From NCBI GenBank assembly GCA_020635395.1, contig JACJZV010000002.1:310001-374000 (forward strand): a stretch of DNA of 64,000 nucleotides, read 5' to 3'. Below, piece by piece: positions 52,291 to 60,944 of this stretch. Source of the DNA: Flavobacteriales bacterium. Its GTDB lineage: Bacteria > Bacteroidota > Bacteroidia > NS11-12g > UBA9320. The first letter of the stretch is position 1. Every line of letters starts with the position of its first letter. The translations under genes and the position numbers were made by a program. The notes beneath the pieces were generated by a model, which ran no database searches, was not told the origin of the DNA, and saw only the letters and a program-made list of their open reading frames with translations.

Positions 52291-53037
52291 ATGAAAAAAA
52301 TTACCGCCATTATTATTGATGATATTGAAGATGCCCGTAAAATTTTAAGATCGGATTTGGCTGTGGTGGCTCCTGAAATATCTATCATCGGCGAGGCCGA
52401 CAGCGTGATGCAAGGCGTAAAACTTTTGGCCAAACAAACTCCCGATATTTTGTTTTTGGATATTCAAATGCCCGACGGCGATGGGTTTGATTTGTTGGAG
52501 ATGTTACCCCAAAAACCGTTTAAAACCATTTTTACTACAGCAAGTGACGAGCACGCATTAAAAGCGTTCAAGTTTTCGGCGGTAGATTATTTGCTAAAAC
52601 CCATTGACCAAAGGGAGTTGGAAACCGCTGTGGCAAAAGCAAAAAATACCAAAGATAGCCCTCAGAGTTTGGAGATTTTACAAGAAAATATTGGCCGAAA
52701 AATTGGCAATATGGAGCGTTTGATTTTGAATACGCAAGAAAAAATTCATGTGGTAAAATTGGATGACATTGTTCGGTTGGAATCAGACATAAACTACACC
52801 CGTTTTTTCCTTGCAAATGGCAACAAAGTACTGGTTACCAGAACCTTAAAAGACTTTGATGAGATGCTTACCGACAATGGTTTTTTGAGAGTTCATCAAT
52901 CGCATTTGGTAAATATAAACCACATTAAAGAATTTGTAAAAGCCGATGGTGGCCACATAAACCTTACAGACGGTGGCTATGTCCCGGTTTCTTCCCGCAG
53001 AAAAGCAGCCGTTTTGCAGGCATTAGAAAATATTTAG
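52291..53037 (+). CDS. LytTR-family response regulator
   Basis: The 248-residue protein has a receiver domain with IIIDDIEDA, the phosphoacceptor Asp57 in LFLDIQMPDGDGF, the Thr/Ser at TTAS and Lys in YLLKPI. The C-terminal 110 residues form a LytTR DNA-binding domain (DIVRLESDINYTRFF, FLRVHQSHLVNINHI). It controls transcription on a signal from a histidine kinase, but no kinase is next to it. The stop codon overlaps that of the convergent secreted protein gene by four bases. Confidence 0.92.
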   Translation: MKKITAIIIDDIEDARKILRSDLAVVAPEISIIGEADSVMQGVKLLAKQTPDILFLDIQMPDGDGFDLLEMLPQKPFKTIFTTASDEHALKAFKFSAVDYLLKPIDQRELETAVAKAKNTKDSPQSLEILQENIGRKIGNMERLILNTQEKIHVVKLDDIVRLESDINYTRFFLANGNKVLVTRTLKDFDEMLTDNGFLRVHQSHLVNINHIKEFVKADGGHINLTDGGYVPVSSRRKAAVLQALENI

Positions 53038-54128
53038 CGAAACTGCTCATCCAAAAACATTTCCCAAATGGCCGCATCTTGTTTGGGCATCAGGGCTTTT
53101 AGGTGGTTGAAGGAGATGTAAATGGGGTGGGTGGTTTCAGACATTAAATATAGCATATCCAACTGCACAATGTAACCCGTTGTTGTTCTATGAATTTTAA
53201 TACCCTGAATTTGATATTCAAGAATTTCGTCAAATTCAAGTCGAATGACGGTATCGACTGTGTAGTTTTCGAATTCTCCTATTGAAATAGATGCTATCGA
53301 TATTGAATCGTTTAAATCTTCGACATCTACCCTCTTGGTTAAGTTTATATCCTCAAAAAAAAGAACATTTTCGTTTTTAAAGGGCCAATTATATTTTCCA
53401 TGAATAGTACTTGATGTTGCTTTTATGCAGAGTTCATTGTATTTAGATATTTTATTGAGATCCTTATTTGTGTAAATTCGACATGATTCCGAACGGTAGT
53501 TCTGTAATATTAAACATTTCGCTAATTCAAGGTCTTTACTATTTCTATATTCTTCAGTTTCTTCAAAATCCTCATATTTTGCCCACCAAGGTGTAAAATC
53601 ACCAAACGCAAAAAATTGAGCAATTGCATTATTTAAAAACTGAATCTCTTTTGTATCTAGTACTGAAGGCAAATCTTCCATTCTACAGAAAAATAGGCTT
53701 AAACTTCCAAGTTCAATTCCAGACATTCTATATGTATATGTTGGTGCAATAGCTTCTGCTTTAAATTGAACCGTTCCGTTATTCAGATCCATTTTTTGGG
53801 AAAATAAAATGTTAGGTGGTAATAAATCGTTTTCTGGAATTAAAGGTATGATAATAAATGAATCTATTATGTCACCGTTTTCTCTGTAAATTTCTGTATG
53901 TACTTCGCTATTTCCACTTTCAATCAATTCCTCCCTCGTATAAACCGAAACCAACGAATCGTTTTGATAGGTGGTTATTTTACCCTCCAAAGAGGCATAG
54001 TAGAGTTTGATATTTATCTCTTTAAACTTTTGTTCGTAAAACTGCTTAAAGGTAGAATCGGTAATGGTAATCTGTGCTTGGCTGCAAACCGAAACCAAAA
54101 CAAGTAAAGAAGTAGCAAGGTGTTTCAT
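53034..54128 (-). CDS. Secreted protein, function unknown
   Basis: The 364-residue protein begins with a signal peptide (MKHLATSLLVLVSVCSQAQI). The mature part has many Asp/Glu/Tyr residues and strand-like segments, but no recognised domain and no lipobox. It is not obviously a barrel. It is downstream of the repeat patch, with no promoter box found in the 50 bases before its start. Confidence 0.65.
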   Translation of the reverse strand: MKHLATSLLVLVSVCSQAQITITDSTFKQFYEQKFKEINIKLYYASLEGKITTYQNDSLVSVYTREELIESGNSEVHTEIYRENGDIIDSFIIIPLIPENDLLPPNILFSQKMDLNNGTVQFKAEAIAPTYTYRMSGIELGSLSLFFCRMEDLPSVLDTKEIQFLNNAIAQFFAFGDFTPWWAKYEDFEETEEYRNSKDLELAKCLILQNYRSESCRIYTNKDLNKISKYNELCIKATSSTIHGKYNWPFKNENVLFFEDINLTKRVDVEDLNDSISIASISIGEFENYTVDTVIRLEFDEILEYQIQGIKIHRTTTGYIVQLDMLYLMSETTHPIYISFNHLKALMPKQDAAIWEMFLDEQFR

Positions 54129-54217
54129 AGTCCAAAATTAGTTAATGAAAAAATGGGGGGTTTAGTATTTAGCAAATTTTGATTTTTTGAAATTGTAAAT
54201 AGACCCTAAGTACCGTC

Positions 54218-54235
54218 ACCCGATAGCCATCGGGT
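54218..54235. repeat. Short inverted repeat ACCCGAT/ATCGGGT
   Basis: A perfect 7-bp stem around AGCC. Palindromes with CCCGAT...ATCGGG arms recur in Bacteroidota intergenic regions. No U run follows, so it is not a typical terminator. Confidence 0.6.
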
Positions 54236-54277
54236 CAGAGGACGTAGTCCGAAGAATCTCAAAGTTAAAAAGATAGA

Positions 54278-54399
54278 GCAGCGGCAAGCCTATTAATACA
54301 GGTGCTGATTTTGTGACCTTTGTGGAAAAACTCTGTGCCTCTGCGGTTAACCACGACTCGCTAAGGCGAACACCGAGAAACTGGGATGCAGCGGCAAGC
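54278..54399 (+). repeat. Direct repeat GCAGCGGCAAGC (two copies)
   Basis: The 12-base sequence occurs at 54278-54289 and 54388-54399, on either side of the CACAGAG-type repeat. The spacing is 110 bases. Confidence 0.6.
54309..54350 (-). repeat. Dispersed CACAGAG-type repeat, copy B
   Basis: The reverse complement begins TTAACCGCAGAGGCACAGAG and continues with TTTTTCCACAAAGGTCAC. It aligns with 39721-39764. It sits in the 324-base gene-free stretch 54129-54452, which also holds the palindrome and the direct repeat and otherwise shows no coding frame that I trust. Confidence 0.7.
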
Positions 54400-54452
54400 G
54401 TCTGCATGACGAAAAAATGTATCGTCAATAGGGGTGGCTCACTCAAAAAGAA

Positions 54453-55694
54453 TTACAAATCCAAAAGCGACTCAACGGCAGGTTTGCCACCAAGCAGTTG
54501 CTCCGGATTTTCGAGTAAGTTTTTAACTGTTACCAAAAAACCAACCGATTCTCGTCCGTCAATAATTCGGTGGTCATAGCTCAAGGCCAAATACATCATT
54601 GGGCGAGCTACGATTTGTCCGTTTTCTACCACGGGTCGCTCAATAATGTTGTGCATACCCAAAATAGCTGATTGTGGTGGGTTTATAATTGGCGTACTCA
54701 TCATGCTGCCGAAAACTCCACCATTTGATACGGTAAACGTTCCACCTGTCATCTCCTCAATCGAAAGTTTTCCGTCTCGAGCTTTGATGGCCAATCGCAT
54801 CACCTCGTTCTCTAACTCATGCATTTGCATTGATTCGGCATTTCTGATAACCGGAACCATCAAACCCTTTGGGCCAGAAACGGCGATGGAAATATCAATA
54901 AAATCGTGATAAATTACCTCATTGCCATCAATGCATGCATTTACCGCCGGATATTTTTGCAACGCCAACACACAAGCTCTCGCAAAGAAGCTCATAAAGC
55001 CAAGACTAACGCCATGTGTTTCTTTAAATTTGTCTTTGTATTTGGCTCTGATATCCATGATTGGCTTCATGTTGGCTTCGTTAAAGGTAGTAAGCATAGC
55101 CGTTTCATTTTTGGCAGCCACCAATCGTCGAGAAACCGCTTTACGCAAATTCGACATTTTTTCACGGTTCTCATTCCTACCATTGTTTTGAACAATGTAG
55201 CCAGCTCCACTACCCAATTTGGCAGACAAAGCATCTGCTTTGGTTATTCTTCCGCCACGGCCACTTCCTGAAACGGAAGAGGTAGAAATGCCTTTTTCGA
55301 CTAATATTTTGCGTGCAGCCGGAGATGGGCTACCTTCGGCATAGTTAGATTTGGCAGGCTCTGCTTGGGGTTGAGCCTTATCTTCCGCCTGCTTTTCAGC
55401 TTTTGGTTCTGCTTTATTTTCTCCAACCTTTGGTTCCGATTTCTTTTCCGGAGCTTTGGCCGAAATGTCAATACTGGCTACTACTGAACCCACTTCAACA
55501 TCCTCTCCGGCACCAACCATTATTTTAAGAATCCCCGCTTGGCTGGCATTCAACTCAACAGTGGCTTTTTCGGATTCCAATTCGGCAACTGCCTCATCCA
55601 TTTCAACATAGTCACCATCGTTTTTTAACCAACTACTAATGGTTACCGTTGTTACCGATTCGCCCACAGAAGGTATTTTAAGCTCTACAGCCAT
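54453..55694 (-). CDS. odhB: Dihydrolipoyllysine succinyltransferase, E2 of 2-oxoglutarate dehydrogenase
   Basis: The 413-residue protein has an N-terminal lipoyl domain with the lipoyl Lys in ELESEKATVEL, an Ala/Lys/Pro/Glu-rich linker, a small E1/E3-binding domain (SPAARKILVEKGI ... GRGGRITKADAL) and the catalytic domain with SYDHRIIDGRESVGFL. The lack of a second lipoyl domain and the catalytic pattern favour the succinyl rather than acetyl enzyme. The E1 gene (sucA) is not next to it; 192 bases of AT-rich DNA lie upstream. It transfers succinyl groups to CoA in the TCA cycle. Confidence 0.92.
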   Translation of the reverse strand: MAVELKIPSVGESVTTVTISSWLKNDGDYVEMDEAVAELESEKATVELNASQAGILKIMVGAGEDVEVGSVVASIDISAKAPEKKSEPKVGENKAEPKAEKQAEDKAQPQAEPAKSNYAEGSPSPAARKILVEKGISTSSVSGSGRGGRITKADALSAKLGSGAGYIVQNNGRNENREKMSNLRKAVSRRLVAAKNETAMLTTFNEANMKPIMDIRAKYKDKFKETHGVSLGFMSFFARACVLALQKYPAVNACIDGNEVIYHDFIDISIAVSGPKGLMVPVIRNAESMQMHELENEVMRLAIKARDGKLSIEEMTGGTFTVSNGGVFGSMMSTPIINPPQSAILGMHNIIERPVVENGQIVARPMMYLALSYDHRIIDGRESVGFLVTVKNLLENPEQLLGGKPAVESLLDL

Positions 55695-55886
55695 ATATTT
55701 ATTTTTTAACGCAGCAAATTTATAAAAAACGGTTTGGTAAATTGATTTTCAAAAGGTTCATAATTATCGCTTGCAAAAAATAGGAGAAACAACAACAATG
55801 ATTTTTTTTCAAAAAAAAGGCAATAAAATTTGGCAGACCTTTGCTATTAAACTTTCAATTTTTGCGAGATTTGCCAGCAATGCTTC

Positions 55887-56429
55887 ATGCGTAAATTTAT
55901 TGAAAATATTAAAAGAAAGTTTTTGCTAAAGCAGAGCAAAACGGTATTTGCCGTCAGAGAATTTACACCCGTCAAAAAGGCAACAACCCTTGCAGTTTTG
56001 TATTTGGCAGAACATGAACAATGCGAGGCAATTCTAAAAAAACTGAAAATATTTTGTGAAGAAAATCACCTAAAGCTTATCAGTTTTGGATATTTTGACG
56101 ACAAACAACTGAACACACATTTAATACCAACATCAAGTGCAGATTTTTTTTGCAACAAGCATTTGGACAGCTTTAAACTGCCCCACAAATCAGAGTTTAT
56201 AAGATTTACGGATAAAAAATTTGATTTTTTGCTGAATATATACCCTCCAACATGTTTACCTTTGTTGGGATTAAGTTCTTTATCGGAAGCCAAGTTTAGA
56301 GTGGGTTCTTACCTGCCGCAATATTCATTTTGTTTTGACCTCATGTTAAAATCAAATCATGATGATTTATTGGTTTTTACCGACGAAATATTGAACTACA
56401 TAAAGAATTTTGGAAATGGAAAAATATAG
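55887..56429 (+). CDS. Uncharacterised protein upstream of dapA (DUF6913-like)
   Basis: The 180-residue protein has a basic N-terminus (MRKFIENIKRKFLLKQSK), no signal peptide, a strand-helix-strand core (TTLAVLYLAEHEQCEAIL, LKLISFGYFDD) and LLNIYPPTCLPLLGL. I think it belongs to a Bacteroidota-specific family often found beside dapA, DUF6913 being my best guess from memory. Its 3' end overlaps dapA by 14 bases, so the genes are cotranscribed. No catalytic residues are apparent. Confidence 0.6.
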   Translation: MRKFIENIKRKFLLKQSKTVFAVREFTPVKKATTLAVLYLAEHEQCEAILKKLKIFCEENHLKLISFGYFDDKQLNTHLIPTSSADFFCNKHLDSFKLPHKSEFIRFTDKKFDFLLNIYPPTCLPLLGLSSLSEAKFRVGSYLPQYSFCFDLMLKSNHDDLLVFTDEILNYIKNFGNGKI

Positions 56430-57294
56430 AGGAACGGGTGTGGCAATGATAACGCCATTTACAGACAATTTAGAAGTTGACTTTGAAGCCTTAAAAAAAC
56501 TTACTGAACATTTGGTAAGCAACGGAATAAACTATTTGGTGGTAATGGGAACTACCGGAGAAAATCCGACCATTAGTGATTTTGAACAACAACGCATATT
56601 AGAAACGGTTCAAACCACCAACGAAAACCGAATTCCTGTCGTTTTTGGAATTGCTGGAAACAACACCAAATCAGTTGTTGAGCGAATGAAATCATTTGAT
56701 TACACGGGTGTTTCAGCCATTTTATCGGCCAGTCCATATTACAACAAACCAAACCAAGCCGGATTGGTTGACCACTACACCCAGCTTGCCGATGCATCCA
56801 AAGCTCCAATTATTTTATATAATGTGCCGGGCCGAACAGGCAGCATGATGGCTTTGGATACTATTTTAAAATTAGCAGAACATCCAAACATTATTGCCAT
56901 CAAAGAAGCTTCTGGCAATTTAGATCATTGCATGAAACTTATTCGCCAAAAGCCAGCAGAATTTTTAGTAATTTCCGGTGATGACAATTTCACCTTGCCC
57001 TATATTGCCGCCGGCATGGTTGGCGTAATTTCGGTTATTGGCAATGCTTACCCGAAAGAGTTTAGCCAAATGGTGCGATACGCCCTCGAAAATAATTTTG
57101 AAAATGCCCGCTATCTGCATTATCGTCTGCTTCCTTTAATGAATGCAATATTTGACGATGGAAACCCAGGCGGAATAAAAGCGGTATTAAAAAATATGGG
57201 CATTTGTAATGATTTTATGCGGGCTCCATTGCATCCTGTTTTGCCCGAGGTGGAAGATAAATTGAAAACGTTGATGGCGAAATATAAAGCCTGA
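56416..57294 (+). CDS. dapA: 4-hydroxy-tetrahydrodipicolinate synthase DapA
   Basis: The 292-residue aldolase condenses pyruvate and aspartate semialdehyde in lysine and diaminopimelate synthesis. It has VMGTTGENPT (the Thr pair), ILYNVPGRTG with the catalytic Tyr, and NIIAIKEASGN with the Schiff-base Lys. Length is normal. The ATG at 56416 gives MEKYRGTGVAMITPF; a TTG two codons earlier is an alternative. An intrinsic terminator follows its stop. Confidence 0.97.
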   Translation: MEKYRGTGVAMITPFTDNLEVDFEALKKLTEHLVSNGINYLVVMGTTGENPTISDFEQQRILETVQTTNENRIPVVFGIAGNNTKSVVERMKSFDYTGVSAILSASPYYNKPNQAGLVDHYTQLADASKAPIILYNVPGRTGSMMALDTILKLAEHPNIIAIKEASGNLDHCMKLIRQKPAEFLVISGDDNFTLPYIAAGMVGVISVIGNAYPKEFSQMVRYALENNFENARYLHYRLLPLMNAIFDDGNPGGIKAVLKNMGICNDFMRAPLHPVLPEVEDKLKTLMAKYKA

Positions 57295-57299
57295 TTTTC

Positions 57300-57323
57300 A
57301 AAAGACTCATCGTCTTTTTTTTT
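57300..57323 (+). terminator. Intrinsic terminator of dapA
   Basis: The stem AAAAGAC / GTCTTTT with loop TCATC is followed by more T residues. It lies six bases after the dapA stop. Confidence 0.75.
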
Positions 57324-57454
57324 GTACAACAAAATTTCATAGGTGGGTCAATTAATCATCTTCGCGGGGTGTTTATTTCCTTTTCTCAATCATAAGGTCT
57401 AATTTCGACAGTCGAATCCTATTGGAGTTTGACCTTATTTTTATTAATTATTTC

Positions 57455-60400
57455 ATGAAATCGTTGAATAAATTACTTCATTTCTTTACTGTTTGTGCGG
57501 CACTTATTTTTTCACAGAAAGCCGTAGCTCAGCAAAAATGGTATGTTAATATCTCTACAGGAGATAATGCCAACAACGGACAATCAGCAACATCTGGCGG
57601 TCCTGGAATGGGCCCTTATCAAACCATTGATTTCGCAATTTCTATGGCCAACAACGGCGATAGTATTGTGGTGGCACCCGGAAACTATGTGGGCGGTCTC
57701 ATTATAGATAAGGCGTTGACCTTTTTGGGTCCTAATGCCGGAATTGGCAACATTGCCTCCCGAACATCTGAGGCTAAACTTTTGCCTGCCGCAACAGATT
57801 TGTCCACCCCAGTCAGTGGTTCCAATACCTTAATCCAAATTCTGTCAAACAATGTTTGGTTTGACGGATTTTATATTAACGGAAATAACACGGCCTTAAG
57901 CAGCGGAAATAATGTAAATGGCCAAGATATTGATTTATCAAACGCCATTTCGGTCATCGGTGCTTTTAGTGATTTGCGAATAGCCAACAACATTGTTGCT
58001 AATTTCAACAACAGTGGTATAGTTGCTGTTGGTGATCTAAACAATGCCAACAGTGGTAATATTTTTACTTCCAATTTTATGTTCAATTTTGGCTCTAATT
58101 CCGCAATCATTTCGTGTGGAAACGGGTTTTATGCCAAAATTTTGGGCAATACGCTCGATGCCGGAAATACCGGTGTGGTATTTTACAATTTCACAAACAA
58201 TGGTGGAGAAACCATCGAGATTTCATCAAACACATTTCTCATTAGCGGAACAGGAATTTTATTGACCGCTTTAACCGGAAATACATCGAATATTTATTTG
58301 GATAAAAACCATTTTAAAGGGTGGAATAATACCACGGCAAATAATGGCATTCTTGTTCAAAACTGCCAAGGAATCAATGTTTTGGAAATCCGAAAAAACA
58401 ACTTAGACGACTTTCAAACGGCCATTTCGATGATGAATAATGATTTTGCCGAGCGTAGTTTAATAGAAGATACTATTCAAAATTGCAATCAGGGCGTTGT
58501 TTCTATGACCTCATTTATTCAGAGTCGAATAGACAGTATTTTTATGACCAACAACGTTTTTAATGATTGTCTTGAAACGGCCATAGAGGTTTTCTCAGAT
58601 TCCAACTACACTTTCTTGAAATCTGTTGGCAACAAAATTAAAGATTGTGGAAACGGGATACATCTTAAAGGAATGGTGGATTTAAATCCTTCAAACACAG
58701 CCTTTACCAATATTGTTAACTATTATATTCAACTTTCGTATGCCAATGGTTTACTAGTTAGTAGCAATGATATTGATGCACGCAACTGTACTTTTAATGG
58801 AAAAACCGGAAAAACCAGTACCCACACAGAAAACTTCGCGATTGAAGACAAGCTTTTTCATTTTTTAGATTTTGACCCATTTGCATATATTCGGTTTAAA
58901 GACTCCACCGCCTATGTTTCTGGCAATGACGGAAACGTGAACATAAATTTGGCATTGGATAAAGTGGAGCAAAACGGATTTATTCATATTCAAAACATCA
59001 ACACCTTTGAAGATGTACTGATTACCAAAAAGATTACCTTACAATCTCATACCAACAATTCTGTTAACGGGTTGGATTTGGCTGTGGGTGCCACCGAAAA
59101 AGTAACCCTCATAGATAGTTTGAATACCAAGAGTTTTTTACATCTAAATTCTGGTATCTTGGATGCATCAAATGGTTTTGTTTCAGTTGGAACCTATATG
59201 AATCAACGAGGAAACACGGGAGTTTCTGCCGCCAACTCTAGTTATGTAATTGGCCCCTTAGAGGTGGTAATTCAAACACGAAACAATGACACCCTTTTCT
59301 TTCCGATAGGCGATATGCAAGACAAACGTTCTTTACGTGTTTTTCTACAAAACAGCGTTGTTGGCTCTTGGGACAAAGTAAGAGCGGAGCTTATAAACGG
59401 AAACACACCCACTTACCCAACATCTGGAGGCATTTCACACGTTTCAGAAATCCATTATTGGGATATAAAAACGCAACAAAATTTGATGTTCGACAATATC
59501 AGCTATTTAGGCACCTACTCAACTGCGGTTCACAATGACGAAGCGAGTGAAGCTACTACTTTAAGGCTTGCCGAAGAAAACGGTGGTGTGTGGCAAAATA
59601 TTGGAGGAACCGGGACATCAAACAACAATGGAACAATACTCAGCACAGCTGCCGGAACCTATATTCGAAGTGTCTCTTTGGCCAATGATAAAACAGGCAA
59701 AAATAGACTGGGGAAAGCCAATTTAACGGCTGCCTTTGATGCTCCAAATGGTTGCTTTGGTAATGGTGTGAATTTTGTAAACAACTCGGTAGCCATTGGT
59801 TCTACTATTATAAAATATGAATGGAATTTTGGTGATACCGCCACCAATGCCGATACTTCTAATTTGCTAAACCCTAATTATACTTATTTGAATCCGGGTA
59901 CTTACAAAATAACCCTAAAAATTACTGACGATGCGTCTGCTACTGCAACTATTCAAAAAGACATTACCATTTATCCAAAACCGAAAGCGGCTTTTAGGGA
60001 TGAAATGTTTTGCTACCCTAACGTTTGCATTTTTGTTGATACAAGCACAATAGCTTCCGGAGAAACGATTAATAGTCGAAAATGGACTATTAATAGTACT
60101 GATTACGCAACAAATCCGGTATTGACAAACTTCCCGGCAGCGGGTAAGTATCTGGCCAAATTAGTGGTAGAAAGCGGTAATGGATGTAAAGATTCCATTA
60201 CAAAAACAGTTGTTTACGGTGATTCTGTTAAACTTCGATTTAATCCAGCTTCGCCCATCACACTTTGTGCTGGAGATACAATAATGGTTCATGCCAACTC
60301 AGGGTTATATAGTTACGAATGGAGCGATGGTTCTACCGATTCAACAACCAAAATAAGCAGCCCTGGAAAATATTCTCTGCTGGCATACAGCGGCAATATG

Positions 60401-60940
60401 TGTTGGGGTATTGATGAGATAACGGTTAATTTGGTTCCTGCTGCTATCGCCAATGCTGGAAAAGATACATTTATAGATTTTGGTTCAACCGCAGTGCTAA
60501 GAGGATCGGGTAGTGGCAACACTTTCAACTGGTCTCCGGTAGATGATATTGACAATCCTACCTCTGCCATTACAAACGCCAAACCTTCGACAACCACAAC
60601 CTTTTATTTGACCGTTTTTGATACCAACGGCTGCTCTGCCATTGATTCAGTTTTGGTCGAAGTAGGTATTCCCTCAGCCATTCAGGTACCAAATTTAATA
60701 ACTCCTAACAAGGATGGTATTAATGATGTTTGGGATTTGAGTTCTGTGCCGGATATTGAAAATACCACGGTTACGGTGATAAATAGGTGGGGACGAGAGG
60801 TTTATAAATCTACCCAATACAAACACGATTGGGATGGCACCTATAAGGGAGAACCTTTGCCGGATGGCACCTATTTATATATCATAAGCGGAAGCAACCT
60901 TTTTGAACCATTAAGCGGACCACTACAAATTATTAGATAA
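57455..60940 (+). CDS. Large extracellular T9SS type B cargo protein with parallel beta-helix and PKD domains
   Basis: The 1161-residue protein has a signal peptide (MKSLNKLLHFFTVCAALIFS, cleavage after AVAQ). Residues about 30-460 form repeated short strands with Asn, Gly and Ile ladders (IVVAPGNYVGGLIIDKALTF, ISVIGAFSDLRIANNIVANF), typical of right-handed parallel beta-helices. PKD/Ig-like domains follow (KYEWNFGDT, SYEWSDGST, FNWSPVDD). The last 85 residues are the type B sorting domain: ITPNKDGINDVWDL, VINRWGREVYKST, DGTYLYIISG. Such proteins are exported by T9SS and may bind surfaces or polysaccharides. I start it at the ATG rather than the TTG at 57422. It is followed four bases later by PorP/SprF, a usual pairing. 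Confidence 0.9.
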   Translation: MKSLNKLLHFFTVCAALIFSQKAVAQQKWYVNISTGDNANNGQSATSGGPGMGPYQTIDFAISMANNGDSIVVAPGNYVGGLIIDKALTFLGPNAGIGNIASRTSEAKLLPAATDLSTPVSGSNTLIQILSNNVWFDGFYINGNNTALSSGNNVNGQDIDLSNAISVIGAFSDLRIANNIVANFNNSGIVAVGDLNNANSGNIFTSNFMFNFGSNSAIISCGNGFYAKILGNTLDAGNTGVVFYNFTNNGGETIEISSNTFLISGTGILLTALTGNTSNIYLDKNHFKGWNNTTANNGILVQNCQGINVLEIRKNNLDDFQTAISMMNNDFAERSLIEDTIQNCNQGVVSMTSFIQSRIDSIFMTNNVFNDCLETAIEVFSDSNYTFLKSVGNKIKDCGNGIHLKGMVDLNPSNTAFTNIVNYYIQLSYANGLLVSSNDIDARNCTFNGKTGKTSTHTENFAIEDKLFHFLDFDPFAYIRFKDSTAYVSGNDGNVNINLALDKVEQNGFIHIQNINTFEDVLITKKITLQSHTNNSVNGLDLAVGATEKVTLIDSLNTKSFLHLNSGILDASNGFVSVGTYMNQRGNTGVSAANSSYVIGPLEVVIQTRNNDTLFFPIGDMQDKRSLRVFLQNSVVGSWDKVRAELINGNTPTYPTSGGISHVSEIHYWDIKTQQNLMFDNISYLGTYSTAVHNDEASEATTLRLAEENGGVWQNIGGTGTSNNNGTILSTAAGTYIRSVSLANDKTGKNRLGKANLTAAFDAPNGCFGNGVNFVNNSVAIGSTIIKYEWNFGDTATNADTSNLLNPNYTYLNPGTYKITLKITDDASATATIQKDITIYPKPKAAFRDEMFCYPNVCIFVDTSTIASGETINSRKWTINSTDYATNPVLTNFPAAGKYLAKLVVESGNGCKDSITKTVVYGDSVKLRFNPASPITLCAGDTIMVHANSGLYSYEWSDGSTDSTTKISSPGKYSLLAYSGNMCWGIDEITVNLVPAAIANAGKDTFIDFGSTAVLRGSGSGNTFNWSPVDDIDNPTSAITNAKPSTTTTFYLTVFDTNGCSAIDSVLVEVGIPSAIQVPNLITPNKDGINDVWDLSSVPDIENTTVTVINRWGREVYKSTQYKHDWDGTYKGEPLPDGTYLYIISGSNLFEPLSGPLQIIR

Positions 60941-60944
60941 CACA

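Noticed and set aside
57380..57420. A tRNA-like GTCGAATCC in the region before the giant T9SS protein
   Set aside because: No acceptor stem, anticodon arm or D arm can be folded around it.
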